Below, piece after piece: positions 12,130-23,906 of a stretch of DNA of 64,000 nt. This stretch comes from Perkinsus olseni (lineage: Eukaryota; Perkinsozoa; Perkinsida; Perkinsidae): NCBI GenBank assembly GCA_013115135.1, contig JABANP010000107.1, forward strand, positions 62,001-126,000, read 5' to 3'. Numbering within the stretch: position 1 is the stretch's first letter; every line of letters begins with the position of its first letter. Below the pieces are notes generated by a model. It was not told the origin of the DNA. It made no database searches and saw only the letters and a program-made list of their open reading frames with translations. Made by a program: the position numbers and the translations under genes.

Positions 12130-12908
12130 TTGTACGCAGATCACTGTAGCACTGACGGTCAGCGACAGACCCACCATCACATCAAGAACTGCGATTCGGA
12201 AACCTTTAAGTCCGTGAGACCTTTGAAAATGGAATCTGACGCGAGAGATGCTGTGGATAGTCCACCAGGTTCTGCACAGCTGGCACCGGTGGAGGATTCT
12301 TCCTTTCGAGCATCGGAATTCGACAATCTGCGTAGTGACTCACCGGTAACAGAACTTCCCAGAGCTGTCCCGAATCCGTTCGACCAACACCTGTCGTTCG
12401 TCGTTCACAAACATATCGAATGCGCAACTAACGGTAACTGCTCTACCCTGGAGAACAGACTGTTCTGAACAGTCCTGCGCAGGAGTCAGCATGCTATATT
12501 GTTCCTGGCGCGGCGCCAGTCACTAGTAGTGACTGGCGCCGCGCCAATACCTCACAACTGTTGTGAGTTACATTGTTACACTCTCCCAACAATGCTACGA
12601 TGGGCGTGTGATCCTCCCAACTTGACTTGAACAAAGAGGAGATGCTGCAGAAACACTCGATAGGAACACGTCATGATGAAGTAATGAAGGAGACTACCGA
12701 ATCAATTTGGTACGGCCCCGCTGGCACTTCCGAGGATACCACAACGTCGCTGTTTTCTGACACATTCAGAGCTTCGTACAGCGTCCCATGCAATTCACTT
12801 GAGCTCGAGTTTGAGGCATCGAGGGAAGTTTGTAGCCCGCTGAAGAGGCGTAGGGTTGTTCGCAAGAGGCCCATGTCTTCTTTCAAGGGGCCAAGACCAG
12901 AGCCGTGA
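12130..12908 (+). CDS. Hypothetical protein, possibly two exons
   Basis: Two consecutive frames, 12130-12468 (112 codons) and 12627-12908 (93 codons), both polar and acidic with Ser/Thr/Pro-rich stretches. The second ends in a basic stretch (KRRRVVRKRP). They could be one low-complexity protein or chance frames. The palindrome cluster at 12453-12567 lies exactly between them. The second part is duplicated in decayed form at 9.45 kb. No function is proposed. Confidence 0.25.
12453..12567. repeat. Cluster of perfect palindromes including a 41-nt hairpin
   Basis: In order: GAACAG-A-CTGTTC (12453-12465) overlapping GACTGTTC-T-GAACAGTC (12458-12474); TCCTGCGCAGGA (12473-12484); a perfect 41-nt palindrome at 12506-12546 with 20-base GC-rich arms around a single G (12526); and CTCACAAC-T-GTTGTGAG (12551-12567). 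I checked each base pair by hand. Four hairpins in about 115 bases is far beyond chance. Confidence 0.95.
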
Positions 12909-13042
12909 GCCGCGAGATGGTAAGTGAGGATCTGAGGGTTGAAATGGCACCGGAGTGAAGGAGTAGAGGATACGAATGAAATGCTTCCCTCAAGACATCG
13001 CCGAACAGTCCTACCGTAGCACAGTATGGAATACCGCTAGAC

Positions 13043-16000
13043 CTACCTGCCGAGCTTGAGCTCTGGTCGAACTAGGGTTGCGATTTTCCGACACTTTCCG
13101 GATAGCCTCGAGGTAAAGCGTGGGATTCCTGATCCAGAGGGAAGGGAAGCTGCAGTGGTGTACGAACACCTTACTCGAGATTCAGTAGAGCTAGAGCATG
13201 CAAAGCAGTTGTCAGCTCCCAGGCTGTTCCAAATCGCCAGTGGTGAAGGCGGTGGGCCAAGGGTGATGGTATACCGAGGCGACCGAGCGCATAGAGTACT
13301 CTGGCAACGTCGCCTGAGGCGGGTTCGTGGCGTTTCGCCTGAAGCACGGTCGCTGCCCCCACAGACCCTGCCGAAGGTCGGCGTACATGCGCATGATGGT
13401 CGTAACTGCTGAGGAGAACGTTGAGGGAGGGAGTGGGGATCTCGTTGAAGCGCATGCTGGCCAGACTGTGCAGTGCCAAGGCCGCATCTTGAGGGGCACG
13501 GAGTCAACAACAGGGGCTCGGGATTTCGTGTCCAACTTACATCGCGAGGAGGGGATGGTCTTAGAACCCTCGCCCACCCGAAGAAGAAGAGCTTTCACAT
13601 GTTCCGAGATTCCACAGGACTCCAGGTGCTAATCGAAGAGGACGGGAACTATCCACTGAGGCGTCAGAATCAGAAATGACCACCCACCATAGATCGATCG
13701 ATCGAGCTATCCAGAGCTGAGACGGCCTGTAAGATTGGCCACATCGAGTATCTGAGCAACGACAGAAGCTGTCGCGTGGTAATGAACTCCGAGTGAGCAG
13801 CAGCAGCAGAGGACCACAGCAGCGCGCCTTCAGAGCAGACTGACGTGGCTAAATGCACCGTGCACTGATCGTCGTGAAAGAGAACAGTTCAAGCGACCTC
13901 CGAACGAGCGATAAGGGCTTACATCGCCTTTGCTGGGTTAGCCTCGAGTTGAGCGGCACTACTGGCCAGTACGAGTAGAAGCCCTTTGAAAGCAAGCTTG
14001 ACCTCAGGCGACATCCGGAGTATCCCTCGTCCTCTTACGACCGCATCACCGTCGCCACTGTGGTCGAGGATGAGAGTACAGCAGCTATTGACGAGTGATG
14101 ACCACGGCGGCAGTGCTCTGCCGGCGGGACGGGAAGAAGCATGACCTGCCACCGAAGCGGCCTTGACCACGTCAGCAATGACGGAGACGATTTTTTTCTG
14201 GATGTCGCTCGACAGTGACTGAGCACCGAAGGACCCGAGGGAGACCAAGCAACGCAGAATAGAGGCGGACTCCTCGAGCGACCAGGTAGGGAGCGTTGGT
14301 GCCGCGACGCTCAACTCTAGCAGCTCACCGAGGCGAGGGACGAGTGCCTGAGAAGGAGGAGCAAGCTCACCACAGGTTAATAGACCCAGGACCCCACTCC
14401 AGACTGTATGGATGCTTCGCATAGGGCACAAATCTCCTCTTCCGCTGCGGGTGAAGGATTGCTCCTCTCCACCGCCGTGAGCCTGTTGACAATCCCTCGG
14501 TTCCACCGAGGATAGAGTGTCGGCCAGTGACGCTAGAGCTGCCGGGGAGAAACCGCTGCGGTTGGTAGGCGACAGCAGGCCGTCCTCAGCCATCACATAC
14601 GCAACGACAGAATCCACCAAGTCAGCCGACCCTGTCAGTTGACTATGCTTTACCGCCGCCGACGCCAGTAGGCTCAGGTCCCCACTCGAGAAGTACGCGA
14701 AGGGACTGCGACCTCTGAAGCGCTGCCGTAGACTGGCAGGCAAGAGCTCGTCCATCAATCGACTACTCCCCAACTCCGCCAAAGGCGGATGCTGCTAGGG
14801 AGGTGCTGTGAGGTGCTGATGCGACCGAATCTTTGGACATGCCTTCTCGGATAGCCGTCTCCAGAAGAGCCATGATCTCGCCCTCGCTCCCCGAGCCAGC
14901 GTCCAGGCGAGAGAACTCATACGCGAAGTTGACGAGAACTCTAAGATGCTCCTTGCCGTGGCCAGCAGCTGCTAGGCTCGAGGCCTTAGACCGAAGCCCA
15001 GCGAGGAGCTCCTCAGTACGCTCGCGAGCGTTTGAAGCACTCTGTAAACCTTGAAGCTCGAATTGGCGTCGCCTCTGACACTCCACACTAGCGTAGGCGC
15101 TGAGGACGTAACCGGCCGAGCGACCGTCCAGAGTCGAGAGCTGCGGAAGCGCCCTCTCATAGAAGAGGATATCGAACAGACCATCATCCTCAACACCGGC
15201 CCGGGAGAGCGACACCAGAAAGGCTATGGCGTCCTTCAACGAGCATCCAGATGCGCTGGCGGGACGTTCGAGCTCTCGACGCAGGATTTGTCCCAAGGCA
15301 GCGAAGAACGGCCGGGTGCCAGATACGGGTAGGTCTTTGATGCTGCGACTGTAGGCGGAGGCGATAATACTGAGGTCACGCAGTGGCGCTCCGCCTGCGG
15401 CCTCTGCTAGGATTGGGATTTATGAATTCTGCGAGAAGCCGCGTAGCGTGGGGAAGAGTATTAGACAGGAAGGGGAATGGAGATGAGATCAGCCTCGCCG
15501 AATGCCTGCAGCAGATCCGCTAGTTCACGACCTAACAGTGACGGTGCTACGAGTACTAGCTAGCTGCCGAGATGCGCTCACATGAGAGAGTACACAGATC
15601 GAGCTGCTCCACGACACTGCCGAACATAGTAGCAGGGGTGTGCTCCAGCCTGCTGAGGTAAAGCAGAAGGCTGCAGATGTCCTTAGTAGAGAGGAGGCCG
15701 TTGGTGAGGGAATCCTCGATGAGCGAGGCGACGCTGTCCAGGAGGCCCTCAGGGACCCGGGTGATCTTCGGGTGTTGTTGTTTGGTTCGGGACAACGCGG
15801 AGAGCACTATGCAGAGTGAACTGCCGAGATCCTTGGGCGGTTGATGGTGTTGGAGTAGGGCTGGCAGCCAATGGTGGGTGAGTATCTGAAGGTAAGATCC
15901 TTGCACAGACGTGAGATGAAAGCCCATGGTGTTGGGCTGTTCTTGACCTTATTCAACAGCTTCGGGGGCAGGGCAACTTTCAAAGTAGCGGCCCCCGCTA

Positions 16001-16530
16001 GGAGCTTCCCAATTTCACGATTGCCCAGCACGTCTGTATCTACCCCACGTTGTGAAGTAGGGTCTTTGAGGAGCAGTTCCTGATGGAATGCAGGAGAAAT
16101 CCATTCGCAGAGTCCGAATGCGTCCCCCACTGCTGATGACCTTTCGAGACTGGTACTCGAAGTGACTCCACCCAGAGGAAGGCCAGCGCTCACCTCCAGT
16201 TGCTTTATGATCCCCGCAGCCGCCTGCTTCCTCGAACTACCGCCTGTAGGAGCCTTAGTGCTGCTCATGTCGCTGCGGGAGCCACCGGTGGCGAGATGGT
16301 GAACGCGGTTGCAGAGCTGCAAGAAGTTGATAGAGCGTGTAGCGACCGTAGAGCGAGCAGCTCTCCTCCTATGTCATGGGGAAAGAGCTGCTCATGATGA
16401 GTCTCACATAAGTAGCATGGCCAATCTTGTCCCTTGCTGCACCAACAGCCCGCTTGCTTCCGCTGGTGGTGAAGGCTCGTAGGGACCATCTTCGCACAAT
16501 CATTACAAACTGAACGACCTTCACAAGGGG
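13043..16530 (-). CDS. Multi-exon helical-repeat protein, probably mitochondrial (HPR/RAP-like)
   Basis: Proposed start near 16530: MPLVKVVQFVMIVRRW followed by SLRAFTTSGSKR looks like a mitochondrial presequence. Later exons carry Leu/Ala-rich helical pairs such as LRDLSIIASAYSRSIKDL (about 15350), HLRVLVNFAYEFSRLD (about 14900), DLSLLASAAVKHSQL and AALALHSLASMRFNEI (about 13450), the style of organellar RNA-binding heptatricopeptide/RAP families common in alveolates. Phase-consistent GT-AG joins include a 34 bp intron near 14745, a GTAAGC donor after NPAKA (about 13922) and a GTAAGT donor near 13540. The last recognised exon ends at a GTAGGT near 13045, so the true 3' end and any terminal RAP domain are not located. 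A role in mitochondrial rRNA or transcript handling is inferred from repeat style only. Confidence 0.5.
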
Positions 16531-17516
16531 CATGACAGGCCGACGAAGAAAAGCAACATACAAGCAATTTATATCATTATTAGAGTTTCCAATCCATCAC
16601 GCAGGGCTGAGCACGTCGAACTTTAGTCGATCCGTCTCAGGATCAAGCGCCCCCAAGACCTTCAATGGAGTTGCTAGGTACTCATCAATTGAGAGAGGGA
16701 GCCGCCGGCAACCCAAATTATACTGCGACCATCGCGCCTGCGAGCCTATATAGGAAGATTGGTCGACCAGTACTTGTGATTCTGGCTGTATTATCAACCA
16801 GGATCACTCGAGCTCCCAGGAGGGTTTCAAAGGCAAGGAAAATACACATGGTCTACTCACCAAAACACGGGCAACATACTCCCCTCCACAAATTCTTAGC
16901 ATATCCGGCTTTTCGCTTCGTGCACCGTCACCTGAACGAGTACGGAACTGCAACTCAAGGAGGTTCATTACCATGCTTCGCCGGATATAACCTCCACGTT
17001 TCAGGGCCTAACTCTTCGTAGGTAGTGAGAACTCGGAAAGTCGTAAAAAAATTTCTCCACAAATTCTTAGCATACACGGCTTAAAATTGTGCCTCGAAAA
17101 TACCAACTTTCACTGGGAAACTATATCTACAACTTTGCGTCCGATCTAATGCGGTACATCAATGGAGAGAGCGTCTTTCAAAAAGCTATCCCCCCATGTT
17201 TCATCACAACAGCTCCCCAACAGCTTCAGTCTTTTCGGCGGCTACCGGGAAGACTACTGGCCGTGGTCCAGCCGTCGAGCAAGAAGCGAGTTCATTAGCA
17301 TGCCTGAGATCCCCATCAACACAACAGAATCCTCGTCTGAAACAGTCCCTCACAACCACCACAGCACAACGGGAGAGTCAAATATCCTCTCCTGCCTTCG
17401 AATTTGCAGACTGGCCCAGTAGCGGAAAACTAGAGCCCGCTGAAGTTGATTATTATTGCGTCAAGGAATATAGAAAAGACATGAGATATTGAAATTATCA
17501 CTCGAGTTGAGAAAGT
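16531..17516. other. Intergenic with a short direct repeat
   Basis: The 18-base stretch CCACAAATTCTTAGCATA occurs near 16885 and 17055, followed both times by a related CGGCTT context, so it is a local direct repeat. Small frames at 17089-17492 are not convincing. Confidence 0.5.
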
Positions 17517-18920
17517 CTAAGTTCCGACGAGCCTTAGCACAAGATGAAGCGTCGACCCTTCCTTGATGCCATAGTCTTGTATTGCACGGCCGTCCTCTAG
17601 TTGTCTGCCCATGAAGATCAGCCTCTGGGCCTGGGGAGCGATGCCCTCACAGTCTTGAATTCTATCCTTCACATCCTCAGTTTTGTAGTGCTCAAAACAC
17701 TGGAACGTAATAGTTCTGTGCGTCAGTGTTATAGCATGAACGGTGAAAGGGGATCCGCGGACACAGCCACTCACAGCGAGCTCAGCTCCACGACGAACTG
17801 CCGACAAAGTCTCATCCGATAGGCGCTCGTCGTCACCGAGTTCGCGTCCATTGAAAGAGAACCGCGAGTTTCTATCGTACCCTTCCCTCCACAGGGCGCG
17901 TCGGATGCCTGCCACGCTGATGCATGGAGTAACGGCTAGCTCGACCACAGTGTTTGCCGAGTCCCTCACCCTTACTGTTAACGGCCGCTTGAGACTCAGC
18001 AATACCAACCGCGAACGTTCATTCACACCCCAGTCACAGAGACGTCGACACCCCAACTCCTGTTCATTGAACATCAATCGTTGACGATGAGGAGGGAAGC
18101 CTGTCTCTTGCTGCACCATTTCCTTCACCCGTGCCACCGTGTAGGTGGAGAGAGCATAGATGGAGGCGAACCCGCCGTCAAGAGTATCCGCCCTCACATA
18201 AAGCCTTCCCACAGCTTTCACCCTCAGACGCACGAAACCCTCTGCCTCGATACCCAACTCGCTGGCAGTAACCCCACAAAGTTGAGCAACATCATCATTC
18301 TCTCCGTAGATCCGATGCTGTGCGAGCGGGATCCCCCAGCGGTTCCGAATTTCTCGTTTCACCTCGGCGATGGTGGTCGATGGAGTGACTTCGATCTCAA
18401 TGGGACGATCCCCATACGTCAAGGGTCCGACCTCGATGGTGGCAACGGTAATGAGACGGACGATGACATGTCGAGTGAGTTGTCTACTCAAGTACTCGGC
18501 AACAGCACGATAATCTTGCTTGATGCTGCCGGGCACCACCAGCCTCTGATCATCCGCCGATACACCAGTAGACTCCTCGATCTTACCCTTGATAGTCGAA
18601 ATTGTATCAGAAGCATCAACACGTATCAGCCGACGATTCACAAAGCCACCGGTGAGTCTCCCCACGGAAATGTCGACTTTGCCACACAGACGGAGGATGA
18701 AATGCAGATCATGTTGGCGGTTATGGTTTACTTCCGACAGGAACTGATCGTCTTGGACAGGCTGGCCGTTGAGGAAGAGCATCTGCTCGTCCTCTGGGAT
18801 ACCGATCTTAATCGATATACTAGTCTTGAGCCCGGCCACCAGTTGGGACGTCTCGACGCCTACCACCACCGGTGGGTAATCCCGACCATCCCTCTCGGAG
18901 AGAAAGAAAAAGGAGGGCAT
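17517..18920 (-). CDS. Hexa-ubiquitin-like protein, copy 1
   Basis: Intronless, 467 aa from the conserved start [10 protein letters not shown] (an upstream in-frame Met at 18953 is not conserved in the paralogs). Six ubiquitin-like (beta-grasp) units follow one another with almost no linkers; the last is the most ubiquitin-like, with [25 protein letters not shown] and STLHLVLRL. It ends LVGT rather than ubiquitin RLRGG, so it lacks the di-glycine needed for conjugation, and the Lys48 position is Arg. Unit boundaries carry RLCG or similar instead of RGG, so cleavage into monomers by deubiquitinases is not expected. A scaffold or ubiquitin-mimic role is inference. Neighbours are two further copies on the same strand. 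Confidence 0.85.
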   Translation of the reverse strand: MPSFFFLSERDGRDYPPVVVGVETSQLVAGLKTSISIKIGIPEDEQMLFLNGQPVQDDQFLSEVNHNRQHDLHFILRLCGKVDISVGRLTGGFVNRRLIRVDASDTISTIKGKIEESTGVSADDQRLVVPGSIKQDYRAVAEYLSRQLTRHVIVRLITVATIEVGPLTYGDRPIEIEVTPSTTIAEVKREIRNRWGIPLAQHRIYGENDDVAQLCGVTASELGIEAEGFVRLRVKAVGRLYVRADTLDGGFASIYALSTYTVARVKEMVQQETGFPPHRQRLMFNEQELGCRRLCDWGVNERSRLVLLSLKRPLTVRVRDSANTVVELAVTPCISVAGIRRALWREGYDRNSRFSFNGRELGDDERLSDETLSAVRRGAELAVSGCVRGSPFTVHAITLTHRTITFQCFEHYKTEDVKDRIQDCEGIAPQAQRLIFMGRQLEDGRAIQDYGIKEGSTLHLVLRLVGT

Positions 18921-20033
18921 GATTGATCGAAAAATAGGTATCCGGCGCAGCAACGGAGAGCGAAAGAAATGAAGATCTGCAAACGTGACAAAGAGCTGTG
19001 CGTGTTAGTGATACCAAGCACAGGCCATCACTGTGTCAAATTCCCTCGAGTACTTCACGAAGTTTCGGCGCACAACAACCAGGTGATTACAAGAGAGACA
19101 CAGCAAGAAACAAGTGCGGATTACCAACAAGAGAGCCCTAGTAACTCATATGCAGACTGCATGAGTAGCACCAACCTCGAACAAAATCCGCAGCGAGGCA
19201 AGAGGAGAGGCCGTGAGAGGTGAGCTCAGCTGATCGACTAAGGGAGTGGTACAGAACGCTTTGTACCCTGATCGCGCTCGTCCGTCCCCAGGCTAACTAC
19301 AGGGTAGTGCAACTATTGAGCTACTGCGGCTGAGACTTAGGGTTTGGGGGGTTTGGAAGGAGCTAATTCCAATTCCAAAACCCCCTCTGAGGGGACACTG
19401 CACTTTTTTGCAAAGGGGGGGGGATTGAGAAGATAACTCAACGACTTATGCATGGCAATCATTGACGGCGATGGTGCCGCTATCGGGCACTGCAGGGGTG
19501 ACGATCGACACCTCCCGTGGACCACACGAAGAATCGAGAATTCATGTACTACACCGCGCGACAAATTCGCACTGACTATTCCCTCCGAATTCGAAGGCGG
19601 TATCCTCAATGGTTGGCGAAAAATCGGAAATTGACTCGGTTATAACACCACAAATTCTGGGAATTCACGGCTCCTGGAGCTGGGCTCCACGCAGGCATCG
19701 AAAATACATCCACGCAATGAAGCGTAATTTACATTCCAATTCGCCGAACCAGATTCGGACCCAACTAGCAACCAGCGATCGAGAGAGCACTTGATAGTCA
19801 GGTTGCTGCCCGAACATAATGCACATTGCGGGTTGTTCAACACCACACCTCACCCACAAGACAAAAGAAGCTTCTCCCCTTTCTAATAGCAGCAGGAATG
19901 AGTCATAAAGCCCTCTTAATTAGGTGCAAGAAACACTTTAGAACAGAGCATAGCGAGCAGTAATGTTATATTAGAAACTGTGATGCATAATAGGGGCATA
20001 AGATATAGATGCTGACGATGAAACTGAGTCAAC
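18921..20033. other. Intergenic between UBL copies 1 and 2
   Basis: No supported gene. Contains G-rich homopurine tracts at about 19340-19360 and 19412-19425. Confidence 0.5.
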
Positions 20034-21434
20034 CTAGGACCCGCGGAGCCTGAGAACGAGGTGGATTGTGCAGTTGCTGTCGATACCGTACTCGACTATC
20101 AAGCGGCCATCCTCAAGCTGCTGGCCGGCGTATATAAGCCTTTGTGTATCAGGGGGATGCAAAAGGCCATCTTGGATTCTCGCCTTAACATCCTCCACCT
20201 TGTAATGATTGTAGCATTGAACTATCAGCGATCGTCCATGTGAGTCTTCGATTTTGATGGGGAAAGGGGATACGCGGACACAGCCGTTCACGGCGAGCTC
20301 AGCTCCACGACGAACCGCCGACAAGGTCTCATCCGATAGCCGCTCGCTATCACCCAGCTGACGCCCGTTAAAAGATACCCGCGAAGCCATATCATAACCG
20401 TGCCTCCACAAGGCCCTTCGGATGCCCTCCACGCTGATGCATGCAGTAACGACCAGCTGGATCACAGCGTTTGCCGAGTCCCTCACTTTCACCGTCAATA
20501 GCCGCTTGAGACTCAGCAATAACGAACGCGAACGCTCACTCACAAAGTCAGAGAGACGCCCACTCCCCAGCTCCTGGTCATTGAACATGAGACGTTGTTG
20601 ATCAGGAGGGAAGCCCGTCTCCTGCTGCACCATTTCCTTCACCCGCGCCACCGTGTAGGAGGACAGAGCATAGATGGAGGCGAACCCGCCGTCAAGAGCA
20701 TCCGCCCTCACATAGAGCCTCCCCACAGCTTTCACCCTCAGACGAACAAAACCCTCTGCCTCGATACCCAACTCGCTGGCAGTAACCCCACAAAGTTGAG
20801 CAACATCATCATTCTCTCCGTAGATCCGATGCTGTGCGAGGGGGATGCCCCAGCGGTCCCTAATTTCTCGTTTCACCTCGGCGATTGTGGTGGATGGAGT
20901 GACGTCGATCTCAATGGGACGATCCCCATACGTCAAGGGTCCGACCTCGATGGTGGCAACGGTAATGAGACGGACGATGACATGTCGAGTGAGTTGTCTA
21001 CTCAAGTACTCGGCAACAGCACGATAATCTTGCTTGATGCTGCCGGGCACCACCAGCCTCTGATCATCCGCCGATACACCAGTAGCCTCCTCGATCTTAC
21101 CCTTGACAGTCGAGATTGTATCAGAAGCATCAACACGTATCAGCCGATGACTCATCACAAAGTCACCGGTGAGTCTCCCCACGGGAATGTCGACTTCGCC
21201 ACACAGACGGAGGACGAAGTGCAGATCGTGTTGGCGGTTATGGTTCACCTCCGACAGGAACTGATCGTCTTGGACAGGCTGGTCGTTGAGGAAGAGCATC
21301 TGCTGGCCCTCTGGGATACCGATCTTGACCGATACCTTAGTTTTCAGCTCTCTCACCAGTTGAGACGTCCCGGCGTCTACCACCACTGCTGAGTTGTTCC
21401 TGTCAGTCTCGGAGAGAAAGAAGAAGGTGGGCAT
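20034..21434 (-). CDS. Hexa-ubiquitin-like protein, copy 2
   Basis: Intronless, 466 aa, the cleanest member. Units lie at about residues 1-79, 80-160, 161-238, 239-311, 312-384 and 388-466. Each keeps the beta-grasp pattern of the (I/V)xxVKxxIxxxxGxPxxxQRLxFxGxxLxDxxxL type; unit 6 has [25 protein letters not shown] and [10 protein letters not shown]. The C-terminus is therefore RLRG-Ser, one residue short of di-glycine. Units 1-5 are strongly diverged (unit 2 has [14 protein letters not shown], unit 3 [11 protein letters not shown]). Residues about 119-172 are encoded by a stretch identical to copy 1, pointing to gene conversion. No transmembrane segment or signal peptide, so cytosolic or nuclear. 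Confidence 0.87.
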   Translation of the reverse strand: MPTFFFLSETDRNNSAVVVDAGTSQLVRELKTKVSVKIGIPEGQQMLFLNDQPVQDDQFLSEVNHNRQHDLHFVLRLCGEVDIPVGRLTGDFVMSHRLIRVDASDTISTVKGKIEEATGVSADDQRLVVPGSIKQDYRAVAEYLSRQLTRHVIVRLITVATIEVGPLTYGDRPIEIDVTPSTTIAEVKREIRDRWGIPLAQHRIYGENDDVAQLCGVTASELGIEAEGFVRLRVKAVGRLYVRADALDGGFASIYALSSYTVARVKEMVQQETGFPPDQQRLMFNDQELGSGRLSDFVSERSRSLLLSLKRLLTVKVRDSANAVIQLVVTACISVEGIRRALWRHGYDMASRVSFNGRQLGDSERLSDETLSAVRRGAELAVNGCVRVSPFPIKIEDSHGRSLIVQCYNHYKVEDVKARIQDGLLHPPDTQRLIYAGQQLEDGRLIVEYGIDSNCTIHLVLRLRGS

Positions 21435-22488
21435 GACTGACTAGCAATGAGGTGATTGGTACAACTGGGAGGAGTTCCGATTTCGGAAACTTATCAACAA
21501 CCCCCTTGAACCTCCGCTCCCGAGGCGAACTGACCAGATGAGACGCGTATCACTTCACAGAACCTCCAGAACTCACTGTTGGTCGACACAGATCTTGCTG
21601 TGAGGTGTAAGACGACGAGTAGCAGCATTTGATTGGAAGAGACTACGGACTGCGAGGACTTGAGAATTGAGAGCGTGATCACGCACATGAATAAAGGACG
21701 AACCACTTTCAGTTCCTCAAGATGACCTGCCGAAGGCACTAAGGTGGAGTAACGATACCGGTCCGCCCTCCATCACATCAACTTCGCCGACCGAAGTGTT
21801 TGGCATACGAATGCGCATACAGCCCTGAAACCCTGGACACGCCCAGCCTAGGCGAGGTGTTCTTCAATGGGAATGACTGGCTTGAGTACTGCAAAATGGT
21901 GCAGAATCCACAGCTGCGATGACTTCATCTTCAGTGAAACTTCCGATGTTCCTCGCACAGTGTTACCAGCGTTACAGACGGCGCTATCAAACAGCGTACC
22001 CTCGACCTTCCTTGAGCGGTATCGATCTAGAAGTGGTAGCAGACGGTCACTACGACCCAGGCCTTACCATGATGATCGGCCGGCACTAGCTAAAAAGAGG
22101 TACTTCAACGCAGTACAAGAGGACAGGAGATGAACCGCCATATCGTTCGGAAGATCAGGAGCAGGAAAACAGAGTGGCACTCAGAGGGACCTCGAAGGAG
22201 GGAGGAAAGCCGGGCATGTTGAAATAATTATGCCTACTGGGGTACGTTAGACACTTCATCTCACTCGATCCCTATCGAGTGTCAGTATGCTGAACCCTAG
22301 CCGGCAAGCCTGATAGTGGCGGTACATCACGGAGCACTTCAACAGGTCGAGACAACTCAATAGGCTGGAAACCCGGTAAGACACTGCTCTTCATCATATT
22401 CAGAACTCTGATTCACTTCTTGATTCGCAAACGGAAAAGAAAAAAGGTCGAGAAAAATCCAGTGATGTAATGCGAACTCGGAGCCGGC
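21435..22488. other. Intergenic between UBL copies 2 and 3
   Basis: No supported gene; an 8-base-arm inverted repeat with a CCCT loop lies near 22267-22286. Confidence 0.45.
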
Positions 22489-23906
22489 CTAAGAGCCAAG
22501 CAGTCTGAACAAAAGATGGAGTGTTGACTCTCCCGTGATGCCATAATAATGGAGAGGACGACCTTCCTCAAGTTGATGGATCGAGTAGCATAGCCTCTGC
22601 GCCTCGGGTGAGATGCCCCGGAGGTCTTCAATTCTAGCCTTCACATCCTCAGTTTTGTAATGGTCATAGCACGTAATTTTCAGTGATCTTCCGCACAGGT
22701 CTTTGACGAAGATAGTGAACGGGGATCCGCGGACACAGTCGTCCACAGGGAGCTCTGCTCCACGACGAACTGCCGACAAGGTCCTGTCCGATAGGCGCTC
22801 GTCCTTGGCCAAACGACGGCCATTGAAAGTCAACCGCGAGTTTCTATCATATCCTTCCCTCCACAACGCGTGTCTAATGCTCTCCACGCTGATGCACGGA
22901 GAAACGGTCAAAAGGACCACAGTGTTTGCCGAGTCCCTCACTCTCACTCTCAACGGCCGCTTGAGACTCAACAATACCGAGCACGAGCGCTCTTTTAAAT
23001 GATTCCAGAGATACCCAGCCTTCAATTCGTGATCATCCAACATGAGCCGTTGATAATCAGGAGGAAAAGACGTCTCTCGTTGCACCATTTCCCTCACACA
23101 AGCCACTGAATCGGAGGAAAGAGCATAGATGGAGGCGAACCCGCCGTCAAGAGTATCCGCCCTCACATAAAGCGTCCCTACAGCTTCCAACCTCAGACGA
23201 CCGAAACCCTCTGCCTCGATACCCGACTCGCTGGCCGTAACATAACCACGTAGCTCACGACCACCACTGATACTGAAGATTCTTTGCTGGTCAAGTGGAA
23301 TGCCCCAGGGGTCCCGTATCTCCGTCTGTATTTCGGAAACGGTCGTAGATGGAGTGACGTCGATCTCAATGGGACGATCCCCGTACGTCAAGGGTCCGAC
23401 CTCGATGGTGGCAACGGTAATGAGACGGACGATGACATGTCGAGTGAGTTGTCTACTCAAGTACTCGGCAACAGCACGATAGTCTTGCTTGATACTGCCG
23501 GGCACCACCAGCCTCTGATCATCCGCCGATACACCGGTAGACTCCTCGATCTTACCCTTGATAGTCGAAATTGTATCAGAAGCATCAACAGGTATCATGA
23601 GATGTTTCATCAGATGAGGGCCACCGGTGAGTCTCCTCACAAGAATGTTTACTGCGCCACACAGACGAAGGACTAAGTGCAGATCGCGTTGGCGGTTGTG
23701 GTTTACTAAGTAAACTTTACTTCCGACAGGGACCGATCGTCTTGGACAGGCTGGCCGTTGAGGAAGAGCATCTGCTGGCCCTCGGGGACACCGGCCTCAG
23801 CCGATATCCTAGTCTTAAGCTCCCTCACCAGTTGCGACATTTCGACGTCTACCACCACTGCTGGGTTATACCCACCAACCTCGGAGAGGAAGAAGAAGGC
23901 GGGCAT
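22489..23906 (-). pseudogene. Hexa-ubiquitin-like protein, copy 3, broken by a 14-bp insertion
   Basis: Starts IMPAFFFLSE at 23906 and reads like the other copies through [14 protein letters not shown], then hits a stop after a 14-bp insertion at 23708-23721. From 23700 downwards the original frame resumes (NHNRQRDLHLVLRLCG) and stays open to the end at 22489, where the last unit finishes LFRLLGS. The otherwise intact frame suggests a recent lesion. Unit 6 has drifted most (CYSIHQLEEGR). An unusual extra intron seems unlikely because the insert has no GT-AG borders and is a reverse-complement copy of its flank. Confidence 0.85.
23701..23721. repeat. Template-switch-like hairpin insertion in UBL copy 3
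   Basis: GTTTACT-A-AGTAAAC (23701-23715) overlaps AGTAAA-C-TTTACT (23709-23721). Paralog copy 1 (near 18726) has only the plain GGTTTACTTCCGAC, so 14 bases were added, containing the reverse complement of the flank. Confidence 0.95.

Noticed and set aside
18081..18926. Long antisense frames over the UBL genes (18081-18926, 20595-21392, 23284-23676, 31886-32599)
   Set aside because: They mirror the UBL codons, change in step with them between copies and have no independent domain; a by-product of codon usage on the coding strand.
19325..19430. Telomere-like G-rich tract
   Set aside because: The GGTTTGGGG pieces are not tandem and do not continue; simple G-rich low complexity.
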